Origin: Anaerophilus nitritigenes
Lineage (GTDB): Bacteria; Bacillota; Clostridia; Peptostreptococcales; Thermotaleaceae
Length of the DNA: 64,000 nt
Assembly (NCBI RefSeq): GCF_004138215.1
Contig: NZ_RYYS01000027.1
Span: forward strand, 51,730 to 115,729
Reading direction: 5' to 3'
Position 1 is the first letter of the stretch; every line of letters starts with the position of its first letter. The position numbers were made by a program, and so were the translations under genes. The notes below the pieces were generated by a model. It was not told the origin of the DNA. It worked only from the letters and a program-made list of their open reading frames with translations, and made no database searches. This document shows, one piece after another, positions 36,009 through 45,414 of the stretch.

Positions 36009-37150
36009 ATTCCAGGCATCACTACTTTAAAAATATTTCTTTTTTCTAAATTTAAGAATTTTACTTTCCCTATAGGTTCAAAAATTTTATTTATTTTTTC
36101 TAACCCTATTCCCGTCCTTATAAATTGATTATGATCATCTAATAATAAAAGTCTATTATAAAGCCAATGATTTCTTTTAGAAGGGTTTGAATCTCTCATA
36201 ATAGTATGAATATTACTACCCTTTGGTAGTGTTCCTGGATTGCTCACTTCTACTTTTTGATCTCCTATTACAACTACAACATCTCTTAATATATCTGTAT
36301 AATCCCTATGAACTACAGCATTTGCAATGCATTCATAAATAGCTTCTTTAGGATAATCTATATTTTTTAAATAATTAGATATAAATTGTTTACTTTTATT
36401 GAGCATATGTATAATATTTCCATTTATGCTATGAATAATTTTTTTGCCTTTATCAAATGTAATGATTTTAATGCCACAATAACTTAAATATATTTGAGGA
36501 TTATCACAAAAAAGTAAGACCCCTCCAATAGTAGGATACGTTTGATTTGTTTCATGATCTAAATGAATAATACCAAGACTATTCCAAATTTGTTTTTTAA
36601 AATTTTCATAATCTTTCATCCCCATTTTATTCATATATTGATTAATCAATTCTCTATTTAAAACATCAATTTTTAGATTATATAAAGGTGTAAGTTCATT
36701 ATGAATCAATCCTACTTCTTGAAATATACTTGCAATTTCATCTCTCCTTGCTATATCTGTAGTCGATCCTCTTCGTATATAAAAAGCTCCAGTTTGTCTC
36801 ATTTGATGTGGTCTCTGAAAGCTTTTAAAAATGGTAATAACCCCTATATATTTTTCATCATACAAAATATGCTCTACTCTAATATTAACCGGTGGATCAC
36901 ATCTTTGACTAATAATCTGTTGTAATCTTTCTTCTATTAAATGATTCGGATGCATACCTATTATTTTCTTTTCTTTATCTTTTATCCCTATAATTAAATA
37001 GCCTCTTCCTCCAATACTATTCGCAATAGCGATAACGTCCTTTGCAAATTCTTTTTTTTGTGATTCAGTCTCAAGATATAAGCTCTCCTTAAAATCTAAT
37101 TTCATTCCTTCTTTTTGTTTTAGCAAAATTTTAAGTTTTTGAATATTCAT
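36002..37150 (-). CDS. AlbA_2/ATPase-domain putative transcriptional regulator
   Basis: A 382-residue protein. The N-terminal Schlafen AlbA_2 domain (about 10-130) shows EGMKLDFKESL, then ANSIGGRGYLIIGIKD and GAFYIRRGSTT. The C-terminal half is a GHKL-type ATPase region like HATPase_c_4, with YECIANAVVHRDY near 270-282 and VEVSNPGTLPKG. Such proteins are often misnamed RecG-like helicases; a regulatory role is usual. The ATG at 37150 follows AAGGGA by 8 bases, replacing the longer frame from 37195. Confidence 0.85.
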   Translation of the reverse strand: MNIQKLKILLKQKEGMKLDFKESLYLETESQKKEFAKDVIAIANSIGGRGYLIIGIKDKEKKIIGMHPNHLIEERLQQIISQRCDPPVNIRVEHILYDEKYIGVITIFKSFQRPHQMRQTGAFYIRRGSTTDIARRDEIASIFQEVGLIHNELTPLYNLKIDVLNRELINQYMNKMGMKDYENFKKQIWNSLGIIHLDHETNQTYPTIGGVLLFCDNPQIYLSYCGIKIITFDKGKKIIHSINGNIIHMLNKSKQFISNYLKNIDYPKEAIYECIANAVVHRDYTDILRDVVVVIGDQKVEVSNPGTLPKGSNIHTIMRDSNPSKRNHWLYNRLLLLDDHNQFIRTGIGLEKINKIFEPIGKVKFLNLEKRNIFKVVMPGIK

Positions 37151-37310
37151 AAAACCATTCCCTTCAAAGATGGTAAAATGATTACTATATATCATATGCT
37201 TTATTTTATATATTCAGTATACCTTATTTTTTCTAAAAAAAACAAATATTTGATAATTATTCTAGTAAATGATACTATTAATATAGACCATAAACCTAGG
37301 GGGTGACCTA

Positions 37311-38207
37311 ATGGACTTTAGACAACTTGAAACTTTTATAACCATTGCTAGGTTAAAAAGTTTTTCCAAAGCAGCGGATGCCCTTTTTTTAACCCAACCT
37401 ACTATTAGCAATCATATTCAGAATTTAGAAAATGAATTAAGTACAGTACTTATCAATCGATCTAACAAAAAAGTGACCTTAACAAAAGCTGGTGAAATAT
37501 TATTTACACATGCTATAGAAATTTTAAACAAAAGAGAGCAAGCACTATTTTCTTTAGAATCTTTTAAAGATAGAATAGAAGGCACCCTTGAAATTGCTTG
37601 TAGTACAATTCCTGAACAATATATATTGCCTCCACTACTTCAATCTTTTCATAAAAAATATCCTGAGGTACAATACAATCTTCTACATTATGATTCAACA
37701 CAAGTAGTCCAGTCCATTTTAAATGGTAAAATAGATTTTGGCTTTGTAGGCGCAAAAGTAGAGCATAAGCATCTAGAATATATCCAAGTCTTTAAAGACA
37801 ATCTAGTACTCATTGCACCCAATACAGATCCTTATAAAAATATGGATCATGTATCTATTGACTTTTTATTAAAAGAAAAAATCATACTAAGAGAAAAAGG
37901 CTCTGGTACTAGAAAAATATTTGAACAAATTCTTCAGGAGCACAATTTATCTTTAGAGCAACTACATGTGGTAGCTTACATAGAAAATACTGGTGCTTTA
38001 AAACAATGTGTACGAAATGGACTAGGTATGAGTATTATTTCTAATTTGGCTATACAAGATGAAATAAAATTTAATCTTGTAAAAAAAATAGAACTTGCTC
38101 ATGTAGATACTTCGCGTAAATTTTATTTTGTATATTACAAACCTAGGATTTTATCTCCTCTAGCAGAAACATTTAAAACTTTTATGCTTACATCTCAAAA
38201 TGAGTAA
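37311..38207 (+). CDS. LysR family regulator, of the type linked to selenium metabolism
   Basis: A 298-residue LysR protein. The N-terminal winged helix (DFRQLETFITIARLKSFSKA, LTQPTISNHIQNLENELSTV) is followed by a LysR substrate domain with IEGTLEIACSTIPEQYILPP. The sequence closely resembles the group often annotated as selenium metabolism-associated LysR regulators. No selenium genes are present nearby, so the label is by family only. Effector and targets are unknown; the neighbouring divergent AlbA_2 gene is a possible target. Confidence 0.85.
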   Translation: MDFRQLETFITIARLKSFSKAADALFLTQPTISNHIQNLENELSTVLINRSNKKVTLTKAGEILFTHAIEILNKREQALFSLESFKDRIEGTLEIACSTIPEQYILPPLLQSFHKKYPEVQYNLLHYDSTQVVQSILNGKIDFGFVGAKVEHKHLEYIQVFKDNLVLIAPNTDPYKNMDHVSIDFLLKEKIILREKGSGTRKIFEQILQEHNLSLEQLHVVAYIENTGALKQCVRNGLGMSIISNLAIQDEIKFNLVKKIELAHVDTSRKFYFVYYKPRILSPLAETFKTFMLTSQNE

Positions 38208-38242
38208 AAAATCGAGTATATACCCGATTTTTTACTCATTTT
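38197..38242. terminator. Bidirectional terminator between the LysR gene and the M18 gene
   Basis: An 18-bp perfect stem, AAAATGAGTAAAAAATCG with its complement at 38225-38242, and a 10-base loop; it includes the LysR stop codon. Confidence 0.8.
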
Positions 38243-38251
38243 TCTTAAACT

Positions 38252-39652
38252 TTATCTATCCAAAAAAGCATTATATGCCTTATAGGTCATATATATATCA
38301 AATTTACTAGCAATCTCCATAGGAGCATGCATACTTAAAAGAGGAGTTCCACAATCTATGACTTCTGCTCCATATCCAGCAAGAATATAAGCTATTGTTC
38401 CTCCTCCTCCTTGATCTACTTTCCCTAACTCTCCAATCTGCCATAAAACATTTTGGTTATTGAAAATATTTCTTATTTCTCCTAAAAATTCTGCATTGGC
38501 ATCATTTGATCCTGATTTTCCTCTTGCACCTGTATATTTAGAAACTAAAACTCCTTTACCTAAAAAGGCTGCATTTCTTTTATCTAAAACATCAGGAAAA
38601 TTAGGGTCAAAAGCAGCTCCTACATCTGCAGATAACACTTTTGAGTTTGATAATGCTCTTCTTAGCTTTAAATCTACTAAATTTATTTCTTGCAAACTAA
38701 TCAACTCTGCAACTGCATTTTCAAAAAATCTTGATTGCATACCCGTATTTCCTACACTTCCTATTTCCTCTTTATCGGCAAACAATGCAACGGCTGTTTG
38801 AGCAGGATGATCTATATTGAGTATAGCCTTAAAAGCAGTGTATGCACATACTCTATCGTCTTGACCATAAGCTCCTACAAGACTTCTATCTATTCCTACA
38901 TCTCTCGCTTTTCCTGAAGGAACAATCTCAATTTCAGCAGTTAAAAAATCTTCTTCCTCCATATTGTATTTTTCATATAATAAATGCAATACATTATATT
39001 TTATTTTTTCTTTTATCTCTTCATCTTCACAAGGAATACTACCTATAATAACATTGAGACCTTCTCCTGTAATTGCATCACTTAATTTTTTTTCATTTTG
39101 ATTTTTAGAAAGATGTGGCAATAAATCTGTAATATAAAATACAGGATCTGTTTCTTCTTCTCCAATACAAATATCTATCTTTTCTCCATTTTTATTGATA
39201 AACACCCCATGCATTGCTAGAGGAATTGTTGTCCATTGATATTTTTTAATACCTCCATAATAATGAGTTTTTAAAAGAGCTAATTCTCCATCCTCATATA
39301 GAGGAAAAGGTTTTAAATCAAGTCTTGGGGAATCAATATGCGCTGCAACAATATTCATTCCAGATTCTATACTTTCTTGTCCGATTACAAATAGTGCTAG
39401 TGCTTTTCCTTTTTGATTTACATAAATTTTTTCTCCAATTTGAATCTTTTCTTTTCCACTTATGTATTCTTTTATATCTTTATATCCATTTAATTTAGCT
39501 TTTTTAATCATTTCTTCAACACATTTTCTTTCTGTTTTTCCTCGATCAAGAAATTGTTTATAGTCTTGACAAAACTCAAATACTCTTTCTTTCTTTTTCT
39601 TATCAATGATTTCCCAACCCTTTTGGAAAGAAAAAACATCACTTGTATTCAT
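38252..39652 (-). CDS. M18 family zinc aminopeptidase
   Basis: A 466-residue cytosolic metallo-aminopeptidase. Metal and active-site regions are visible: NIVAAHIDSPRLDLKP near 104-119, ADKEEIGSVGNTG near 290-302, SADVGAAFDPN, and the C-terminal DCGTPLLSMHAPMEIAS near 436-452. The family removes N-terminal, often acidic or neutral, residues. It lies 11 bases downstream of the degU-like gene and may share its transcript. Confidence 0.92.
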   Translation of the reverse strand: MNTSDVFSFQKGWEIIDKKKKERVFEFCQDYKQFLDRGKTERKCVEEMIKKAKLNGYKDIKEYISGKEKIQIGEKIYVNQKGKALALFVIGQESIESGMNIVAAHIDSPRLDLKPFPLYEDGELALLKTHYYGGIKKYQWTTIPLAMHGVFINKNGEKIDICIGEEETDPVFYITDLLPHLSKNQNEKKLSDAITGEGLNVIIGSIPCEDEEIKEKIKYNVLHLLYEKYNMEEEDFLTAEIEIVPSGKARDVGIDRSLVGAYGQDDRVCAYTAFKAILNIDHPAQTAVALFADKEEIGSVGNTGMQSRFFENAVAELISLQEINLVDLKLRRALSNSKVLSADVGAAFDPNFPDVLDKRNAAFLGKGVLVSKYTGARGKSGSNDANAEFLGEIRNIFNNQNVLWQIGELGKVDQGGGGTIAYILAGYGAEVIDCGTPLLSMHAPMEIASKFDIYMTYKAYNAFLDR

Positions 39653-39663
39653 ATTACTCCCTC

Positions 39664-40317
39664 CTATATTTTTTTTATATTATGCTTATACGCATAAATA
39701 GCAGCTTGGGTTCGATCACTTACTTCAATTTTTCTAAATATATTAGACACATGATTTTTTACTGTTTTTTCACTAATAAACAAATTATCAGCAATTTCTC
39801 TATTATTTTTTCCCTCTGCAATTAAACCTAATACCTCATACTCTCTCCTCGTTAATTTATCTTTTTTATACAGATCATCTGACTTATCATGTTTGTTATA
39901 CTCTTTTACCAGACTAGAAGCAAGAGAAGGATGAATATAAGAATGACCCAAATAAACATCTCTTATAGCTTTTACTAAGCTAGAAGATTCTGCATCCTTT
40001 AATACATAACCTGATGCTCCTATATTGATCGTCTCAAATAAGTATTCTTGATCTTCATGAATAGTTAACATAATAATTTTAGAATCTGTTCCCATATCTT
40101 TTAATCTTCTTAGAGCTTGAATTCCATTCATGTTAGGCATATTTATATCTAATAAAATTACATCCGGTTTAAGTTTTTGAGATTTCTTAATAGTATCCTC
40201 TCCATCTACTGCTAATTCTACTACTTTAATATCATCTTCTAACTCTATAATTTGTTTTAACCCTTGCCTCATCAATTCATGATCATCTGCTATTAAGACT
40301 CTTATTACATCATACAC
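39664..40317 (-). CDS. DegU-like response regulator
   Basis: A 217-residue NarL/FixJ-type regulator. The receiver domain (1-120) has the acidic pair D11-D12 and phosphorylation site D57 (LLDINMPNMNG). The C-terminal LuxR helix-turn-helix (about 148-210) reads KLTRREYEVLGLIAEGKNNR, then SEKTVKNHVSNIFRKI. It follows the sensor kinase gene with no gap, so the two are a cognate pair. Confidence 0.92.
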   Translation of the reverse strand: MYDVIRVLIADDHELMRQGLKQIIELEDDIKVVELAVDGEDTIKKSQKLKPDVILLDINMPNMNGIQALRRLKDMGTDSKIIMLTIHEDQEYLFETINIGASGYVLKDAESSSLVKAIRDVYLGHSYIHPSLASSLVKEYNKHDKSDDLYKKDKLTRREYEVLGLIAEGKNNREIADNLFISEKTVKNHVSNIFRKIEVSDRTQAAIYAYKHNIKKI

Positions 40318-41481
40318 TTAATTTCCCTCCTCATCGTTTAAAGGAATGATTACTTTTATCCTCGTTCCCATTCCAACACTACTTTGAATATCAATTTTCC
40401 CTTTTAATAGTTCTACTCTCTCTCTCATAATAAATAAACCAAATCCACTCTCTTGTTTATTTGTAAGTGATATCTTCTCCATATCAAAACCTACTCCATC
40501 ATCTATGATTAAAACATTTATTTTATCATCCATAGACTCTATTTTGACAATTACAGTAGATGCTTTTGCATATTTTCTTACATTATTTAAAGCTTCTTGA
40601 ATAATTCTAAATAGTGAAAGTTGCACAACTGTCTTTTCTACTTCTTGTGTACAATTTGCAGAAAAATTTACAGGTATCTTCGTTTCTTCTTTAAAATTTA
40701 TAATCAATCTTTCAATGGTAGGAACTAATCCTAAATCATCTAAAGACATAGGTCTTAAATCATATATAATCTTTCTTACATCCTTTAAACATCCTCTTAC
40801 AATACCTTTTAACTGTTCTAATTCATATTTTGCTTGATCTATATCCTTTTGAAGAAGTTTTTCACAAATTTCTGCTTTAATGACTACATTTGCCATAGAT
40901 TGTGCAGGTCCATCATGAATTTCTCTAGCTACTCTTTGTCTTTCCTCTTCTTGTCCTTTAATGATTCGAATCCCTATTTCTTCTTTTTGTTGAATTCCTT
41001 CTAAATGTTCCAGTACATCTTTTAAGTTTCCGCTTAGATAGCCTAATGCAACACCTACTTGTGAAACTAACGTTTCTGCACTTTTTACTACCTCATAAGC
41101 ACTTTTGAGTCTTTTTTCCAAGTCTGATCTTTGTCTTAGTAATTCTTTTTCTTCATTTCTTTTTAGTCTTATATTTACTTGTAATTCACTTGCTTCCTCA
41201 TACGCTGCTTTGATATCTTTTTCGCAATATTTACTAAAATTTTTGCTCACCATAGCTAATCTATATCTACTCTTTTTTTCTAATCCTTCTAACATATCTA
41301 CTTCATTAATAATATGAAGTGCCTTTTTTTTTATGATCAGAAGTTCTTCTTCTAATGATTTACATTCTTTTCTAGATCTTTCAGCAATCTCAAATATTTC
41401 ATTTTTTCCCTTTTCAATGGCATCAATAGTATGTCCTAATATCTCATTCATCTTTTTTACACTTAATGCAGGTTTATACAT
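40318..41481 (-). CDS. DegS-like sensor histidine kinase
   Basis: A 387-residue soluble kinase. It has a long N-terminal coiled coil (about 1-170) and no membrane segments, as in DegS. The HisKA_3 phosphoacceptor helix EEERQRVAREIHDGPAQ has the histidine at 189. A HATPase domain follows, with IQEALNNVRKYAKAS and IDDGVGFD. DegS/DegU controls exoenzymes, motility and biofilm in Bacillus; the signal here is unknown. Confidence 0.92.
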   Translation of the reverse strand: MYKPALSVKKMNEILGHTIDAIEKGKNEIFEIAERSRKECKSLEEELLIIKKKALHIINEVDMLEGLEKKSRYRLAMVSKNFSKYCEKDIKAAYEEASELQVNIRLKRNEEKELLRQRSDLEKRLKSAYEVVKSAETLVSQVGVALGYLSGNLKDVLEHLEGIQQKEEIGIRIIKGQEEERQRVAREIHDGPAQSMANVVIKAEICEKLLQKDIDQAKYELEQLKGIVRGCLKDVRKIIYDLRPMSLDDLGLVPTIERLIINFKEETKIPVNFSANCTQEVEKTVVQLSLFRIIQEALNNVRKYAKASTVIVKIESMDDKINVLIIDDGVGFDMEKISLTNKQESGFGLFIMRERVELLKGKIDIQSSVGMGTRIKVIIPLNDEEGN

Positions 41482-41618
41482 AATCCACCTCTATTTATAT
41501 ACTTCTTGACAAAGCCATATGTATTTTAGTCTTCATTCGACATTATTCTCTAAAACATTTCTTCAACAATAATCAAATTCCTTCTTCTATTATTGAAAAT
41601 ATTATATATACAAATAAT

Positions 41619-41640
41619 AAACTGTCTATATAGACAGTTT
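41619..41640 (-). terminator. 22-bp palindrome after a secreted-protein gene
   Basis: AAACTGTCTATATAGACAGTTT is a perfect palindrome 3 bases after the stop at 41643, followed on the minus strand by ATTATTTGTA. It is a likely but not strong terminator. Confidence 0.5.
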
Positions 41641-41642
41641 TA

Positions 41643-42122
41643 TTAATTTAGATTATAGTCAGAAATCTTCCAATGCTCGCCTTCTTGCTTTAGGAGAACA
41701 TTATAGGTAATTTCCTCTTCATATTTTGTATCTAAACTTTCCATTTTCCATATAATATTTACCTTAGCTGTTATTTCATTTTTTTTACACACTACATCTT
41801 CTATATTTGAAATATTTACATCTACGACTTTATCCATATCTGTAGGATATTCATATACTTGTCTAAATGCTTCTTCATCAAAAGATAACAAAGGATTTGT
41901 TACAATTTTTTGTAATTCTTCCATCCAAATTTCTTGATCCATATCTTCTTTATAAATCTCATTCCATAAATTCGCTCTTTCTTTAAAAAGCTGTTCAATT
42001 AATTTTTTTTCTTTTTCAAAGTTGCTTTGTATACTCCATTTTGTCTTTGCATCTACAAAACCTATCTTTGCATAAAGCATAGTCGTCACTAAGATTAAAA
42101 AAAACAGCAAAGCCTTTTTCAT
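41643..42122 (-). CDS. Secreted protein of unknown function, possibly NTF2-like
   Basis: A 159-residue protein. It has a signal peptide (MKKALLFFLILVTTMLYAKI...) with likely cleavage after VDA, then helices rich in Glu/Lys and a beta-rich C-terminus ending EGEHWKISDYNLN, the pattern of an NTF2/SnoaL-like fold. That fold assignment is weak. ATG at 42122 is 9 bases after AGGAGG; the frame upstream to 42167 lacks a site. Confidence 0.7.
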   Translation of the reverse strand: MKKALLFFLILVTTMLYAKIGFVDAKTKWSIQSNFEKEKKLIEQLFKERANLWNEIYKEDMDQEIWMEELQKIVTNPLLSFDEEAFRQVYEYPTDMDKVVDVNISNIEDVVCKKNEITAKVNIIWKMESLDTKYEEEITYNVLLKQEGEHWKISDYNLN

Positions 42123-42310
42123 TGTAAAGTTCCTCCTATATCTTGTGTATTTTAATTTATTATACACTAGCTATAGTTTGAAATTTGACCTTTGCTGTTG
42201 TCAAATACTTTTTTTTTATCTACACAAAAATCTATTTTTTTAAAATTTCACCATAAATCCTTTATTAACTATAGAATCATCATAAATTTCCTTATTCTCG
42301 TCAACAAATA

Positions 42311-42769
42311 TTAGAATTCAGAAATTTCTTGTATTTTTTCCTTTTCTTCATCTGTCAAAACATATTCTAAATCTAGTAGTAAAACAATCTTATCTTCTAA
42401 TTTTCCAACTCCAGTTATATATTTTTTATCTACTCCTACAATCATATCTGGTGCAGGTTCAATGTTTTCTTCTGTAATTCTTAATACCTGTGAAGCTTCA
42501 TCTACAACAAATCCTACCTGTTTTTCCTTTAAATGAATTACAATGACTCTTGTATCTGAATGAATTCCTATATCCTCTAAATGAAATCTTTTTTTTAAGT
42601 TAATGATAGGAATAATTTCTCCTCTAAGATTAATAATTCCATCTACAAAATTAGGTGTATTGGGAACTTTTACAGTTTGTTTATATTCTGTAATTTCCTT
42701 TACATTCATAATATCTACTCCATAAGATTCTCCCTCAAGTTTAAATATTACATATTGACATTCTGCCAA
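42311..42769 (-). CDS. cheW: CheW-like chemotaxis coupling protein
   Basis: CheW links chemoreceptors to the CheA kinase. The product has the CheW SH3-like fold markers: QYVIFKLEGESYGVDIMNVKE, then VDGIINLRGEIIPIINLKKR, and VGFVVDEASQVLRI. The TTG at 42769 is 8 bases after AGAGGGGG and gives 152 residues, normal for CheW. The frame continues to 42817 without a site. It is isolated from other che genes and may work with the receptor at 29484. Confidence 0.9.
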   Translation of the reverse strand: MAECQYVIFKLEGESYGVDIMNVKEITEYKQTVKVPNTPNFVDGIINLRGEIIPIINLKKRFHLEDIGIHSDTRVIVIHLKEKQVGFVVDEASQVLRITEENIEPAPDMIVGVDKKYITGVGKLEDKIVLLLDLEYVLTDEEKEKIQEISEF

Positions 42770-42896
42770 TTTTAAATCCCCCTCTACATTTATTAAAAAT
42801 TTATTTTCAACTACCATAGTAGAATGTAAGTTTTTGATATACTCTTTTCATAATATATATTCTATATAACTAATCATTTTCCTTTTTCTTTTACAA

Positions 42897-42926
42897 AAAA
42901 AGAATAAATTTACATTTATTCTTTTT
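42897..42926 (-). terminator. Terminator of the ynzC-like gene
   Basis: A 12-bp stem (42897-42908 with 42915-42926) and a 6-base loop, overlapping the stop codon at 42925. Confidence 0.6.
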
Positions 42927-43095
42927 AGTCCACCAACTCAATATTTTCTAGTTGTTTTCTAAAGTTCTCACGAAAACCTTTTAAATAAACTTCTCTTAAT
43001 TTTTTCTGTTCCACTTTCTCTTCTTCTGTTAATCCCTCTTGCTTTGATTTTTTTGCTAAAAAATTAATACGCTCTATTAATTCTTTTGTAATCAC
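42925..43095 (-). CDS. DUF896/UPF0291 (YnzC-like) small protein
   Basis: A 56-residue helical-hairpin protein starting [20 protein letters not shown] and continuing [20 protein letters not shown]. This is the conserved DUF896 pattern. It is known as a small cytosolic protein of Firmicutes, SOS-linked in Bacillus as YneB/YnzC region products; function here is unknown. GTG at 43095 lies 7 bases after GAGGTG. It was too short for a 60-codon cutoff. Confidence 0.88.
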   Translation of the reverse strand: MITKELIERINFLAKKSKQEGLTEEEKVEQKKLREVYLKGFRENFRKQLENIELVD

Positions 43096-43152
43096 AATTT
43101 TTCACCTCTCTATTCTTTTAATATTTTATAAGAAAGAAATTTTTTCGTCAAA

Positions 43153-45015
43153 TCACTTTCTTTTTCTTTTATGTTTTTTTCCTCTTATATCTTTTGTTTT
43201 TATATTTTTCTTATCTTCTCCTTTAGGTTGAATCAAAGCTTTGGGACCATATCCTATCAAATCTTTTCTTCTTGATAAAAGAAGTGCTTTTTTGACTAAT
43301 TCATAATTTTTAGGATTCCTATATTGAAGTAGTGCCCTTTGCATAGCTTTTTCTTCTCTACTTTTAGGAACATATACTTCTTTCATCGTCCTTGGATCAA
43401 ATCCTGTATAAAACATACAAGTGGATAAAGTTCCCGGAGTAGGATAAAAGTCTTGTACTTGTTCTGGACGATAATGAATGTCTCTTAAATATTCTGCCAT
43501 TTCAATAGCAGCCTCTAAATCACTTCCTGGATGACTAGACATCAAATAAGGAACTAAAAATTGTTTTTTCCCTATTTTTTCATTGATTTTATAATATTTA
43601 TCTACGAATTTATCATATACTTCTCTTCTTGGTTTACCCATTAAATCTAATACCTTAGGAGAAATATGCTCTGGTGCTACTTTTAATTGTCCACTTACAT
43701 GATGTTTACATAATTCTTGTAAAAATTCATCCTTTTTATCTGCCATAATATAATCATATCGAAGTCCAGAGCGAACAAAAACTTTTTTTACACCTTCTAT
43801 GCTTCTTATTTTTTTTAAAAGATCTAAATATTCTTCATGATCCACATATAAATTTTTACAAGGATTAGGGTATAAGCACTGTTTATTTTTACATGTTCCA
43901 TGTTTTTTTTGTTTTTCACAAGCTACATGCCTAAAATTTGCAGTAGGACCTCCTACATCATGAATATAACCTTTAAAATCTTTATCTCCTACAATCTTTT
44001 GTGCTTCTTCTATGATAGATTCTTGACTTCTACTTTGAATCACTCTTCCTTGGTGAAAAGTAAGTGCACAAAAAGAACAGCCTCCAAAACATCCTCTTTC
44101 GCTAATAATACTATGTTTCACCTCTTGAATAGAAGGAACTCCTCCCATTTTTTCATAAACAGGATGATAATTTCTCATATAAGAAAGACTATACACTCTA
44201 TCTAATTCCACTTGACTTAAAGGAAGTACTGGAGGATTTTGTACAATATAAACATCTTTATGCTTTTGTATTAACACTTCTCCTCTAATACTATCTTGTC
44301 CCTCATATTGAATTTTAAAAGCTTTTGCATAAGCTTTTTTATCTGTAGATACTTCCTCATAAGAAGGAACCTCTATATAATCATACACCTCTTCTAAATT
44401 CTCTACTGTATAACATGTACCTTGAATATGCCTAATATATTTTATATCTAATCCATTATTTAAAAGATCTGCAATTTCAATAACTTGTCGCTCTCCCATT
44501 CCAAATATCAAAAGATCTGCTTCACTATCAAATAACAGGGATCTTCTTACCTTATCACTCCAATAATCATAGTGAGCAAATCTTCTTAAACTTGCTTCTA
44601 ACCCTCCTAAAATAATAGGTACTTTTTTATATGCTTGTTTAACCATATTGGTATACACAATACTTGCCCGATCAGGTCTAAGACCCATTTTTCCTCCTGG
44701 CGAATACAAATCTTTATCTCTTCTTTTTTTACTCACTGTATAATGATTTACCATAGAATCCAAATTTCCAGCATTTATTAAAAAAGCGAGTCTTGGTCTT
44801 CCTAATTTTTTAAAATCAGAAGTACTTCTCCAATCTGGCTGGGCAATAATTCCTACTTTATATCCTGCATCTTCTAATACTCTTGAAATAACAGCTGTTC
44901 CAAAGCTCGGATGATCTACATATGCATCTCCTGTAATAATAATAAAATCTAATTGCTCCCAACCTCTTTTTTGCATATCCTCTTTACAAATAGGTAAAAA
45001 CTCACTTTTTATCAT
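43153..45015 (-). CDS. YgiQ family radical SAM protein
   Basis: A large (about 620 residues) radical SAM enzyme of the UPF0313/YgiQ family. The N-terminal cobalamin-binding-like part ([19 protein letters not shown]) is followed by the radical SAM cluster motif [12 protein letters not shown] near 313-324. A YgiQ-type segment [15 protein letters not shown] and a lysine-rich tail come last. The reaction is unknown. ATG at 45015 is chosen because GGAG (just upstream) lies inside the longer frame that begins at GTG 45036. Confidence 0.88.
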   Translation of the reverse strand: MIKSEFLPICKEDMQKRGWEQLDFIIITGDAYVDHPSFGTAVISRVLEDAGYKVGIIAQPDWRSTSDFKKLGRPRLAFLINAGNLDSMVNHYTVSKKRRDKDLYSPGGKMGLRPDRASIVYTNMVKQAYKKVPIILGGLEASLRRFAHYDYWSDKVRRSLLFDSEADLLIFGMGERQVIEIADLLNNGLDIKYIRHIQGTCYTVENLEEVYDYIEVPSYEEVSTDKKAYAKAFKIQYEGQDSIRGEVLIQKHKDVYIVQNPPVLPLSQVELDRVYSLSYMRNYHPVYEKMGGVPSIQEVKHSIISERGCFGGCSFCALTFHQGRVIQSRSQESIIEEAQKIVGDKDFKGYIHDVGGPTANFRHVACEKQKKHGTCKNKQCLYPNPCKNLYVDHEEYLDLLKKIRSIEGVKKVFVRSGLRYDYIMADKKDEFLQELCKHHVSGQLKVAPEHISPKVLDLMGKPRREVYDKFVDKYYKINEKIGKKQFLVPYLMSSHPGSDLEAAIEMAEYLRDIHYRPEQVQDFYPTPGTLSTCMFYTGFDPRTMKEVYVPKSREEKAMQRALLQYRNPKNYELVKKALLLSRRKDLIGYGPKALIQPKGEDKKNIKTKDIRGKKHKRKRK

Positions 45016-45081
45016 CTTTTCTATCTCTCCTATCACAACAATACCTATATTATAATATGTTTTTTACAAAATGACTACAAA

Positions 45082-45103
45082 AAAGACCTCATTTGAGGTC
45101 TTT
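45082..45103 (-). terminator. Terminator of the ykuS-like gene
   Basis: AAAGACCTCA and TGAGGTCTTT arms overlap the stop codon at 45102 and are followed on the minus strand by TTTTTTG. Confidence 0.8.
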
Positions 45104-45347
45104 AGCTAAGAGTATTATTTAACTGAGTAGCCACATCTTCCGGAGTCATTCCTGATACATTGATTACAGATGTTTTTGTATTTGTATCTTGCATTCCTAG
45201 TATATTACTATTTTGTCCTGATACGATGATGGCATCAAAATTTTTTAAATTTTTTCTACTACTTTCTAAATCTCTTACTTCGTATCCTTGTATACTTAAA
45301 TAACTTTTTATATTTTTTAATGATTTTTCTACAGCAACTTTTTTCAC
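45102..45347 (-). CDS. YkuS family (UPF0180) protein
   Basis: An 81-residue protein with the UPF0180 layout: VEKSLKNIKSYLSIQGYEVR, then FDAIIVSGQNSNILGMQDT, and a C-terminal MTPEDV helix. Function unknown. It starts with GTG behind AGGAGGTG. It is monocistronic with a clear terminator. Confidence 0.85.
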   Translation of the reverse strand: MKKVAVEKSLKNIKSYLSIQGYEVRDLESSRKNLKNFDAIIVSGQNSNILGMQDTNTKTSVINVSGMTPEDVATQLNNTLS

Positions 45348-45414
45348 AGCTTATACACCTCCTAATGTAGGACTTTGCAATTTTATTATTCCTACTTAGA
45401 AGAAAAAATATACT

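Noticed and set aside
36002..37150. RecG-like helicase
   Set aside because: There are no helicase motifs; only AlbA_2 and a GHKL-type ATPase region, which databases often mislabel as RecG-like.
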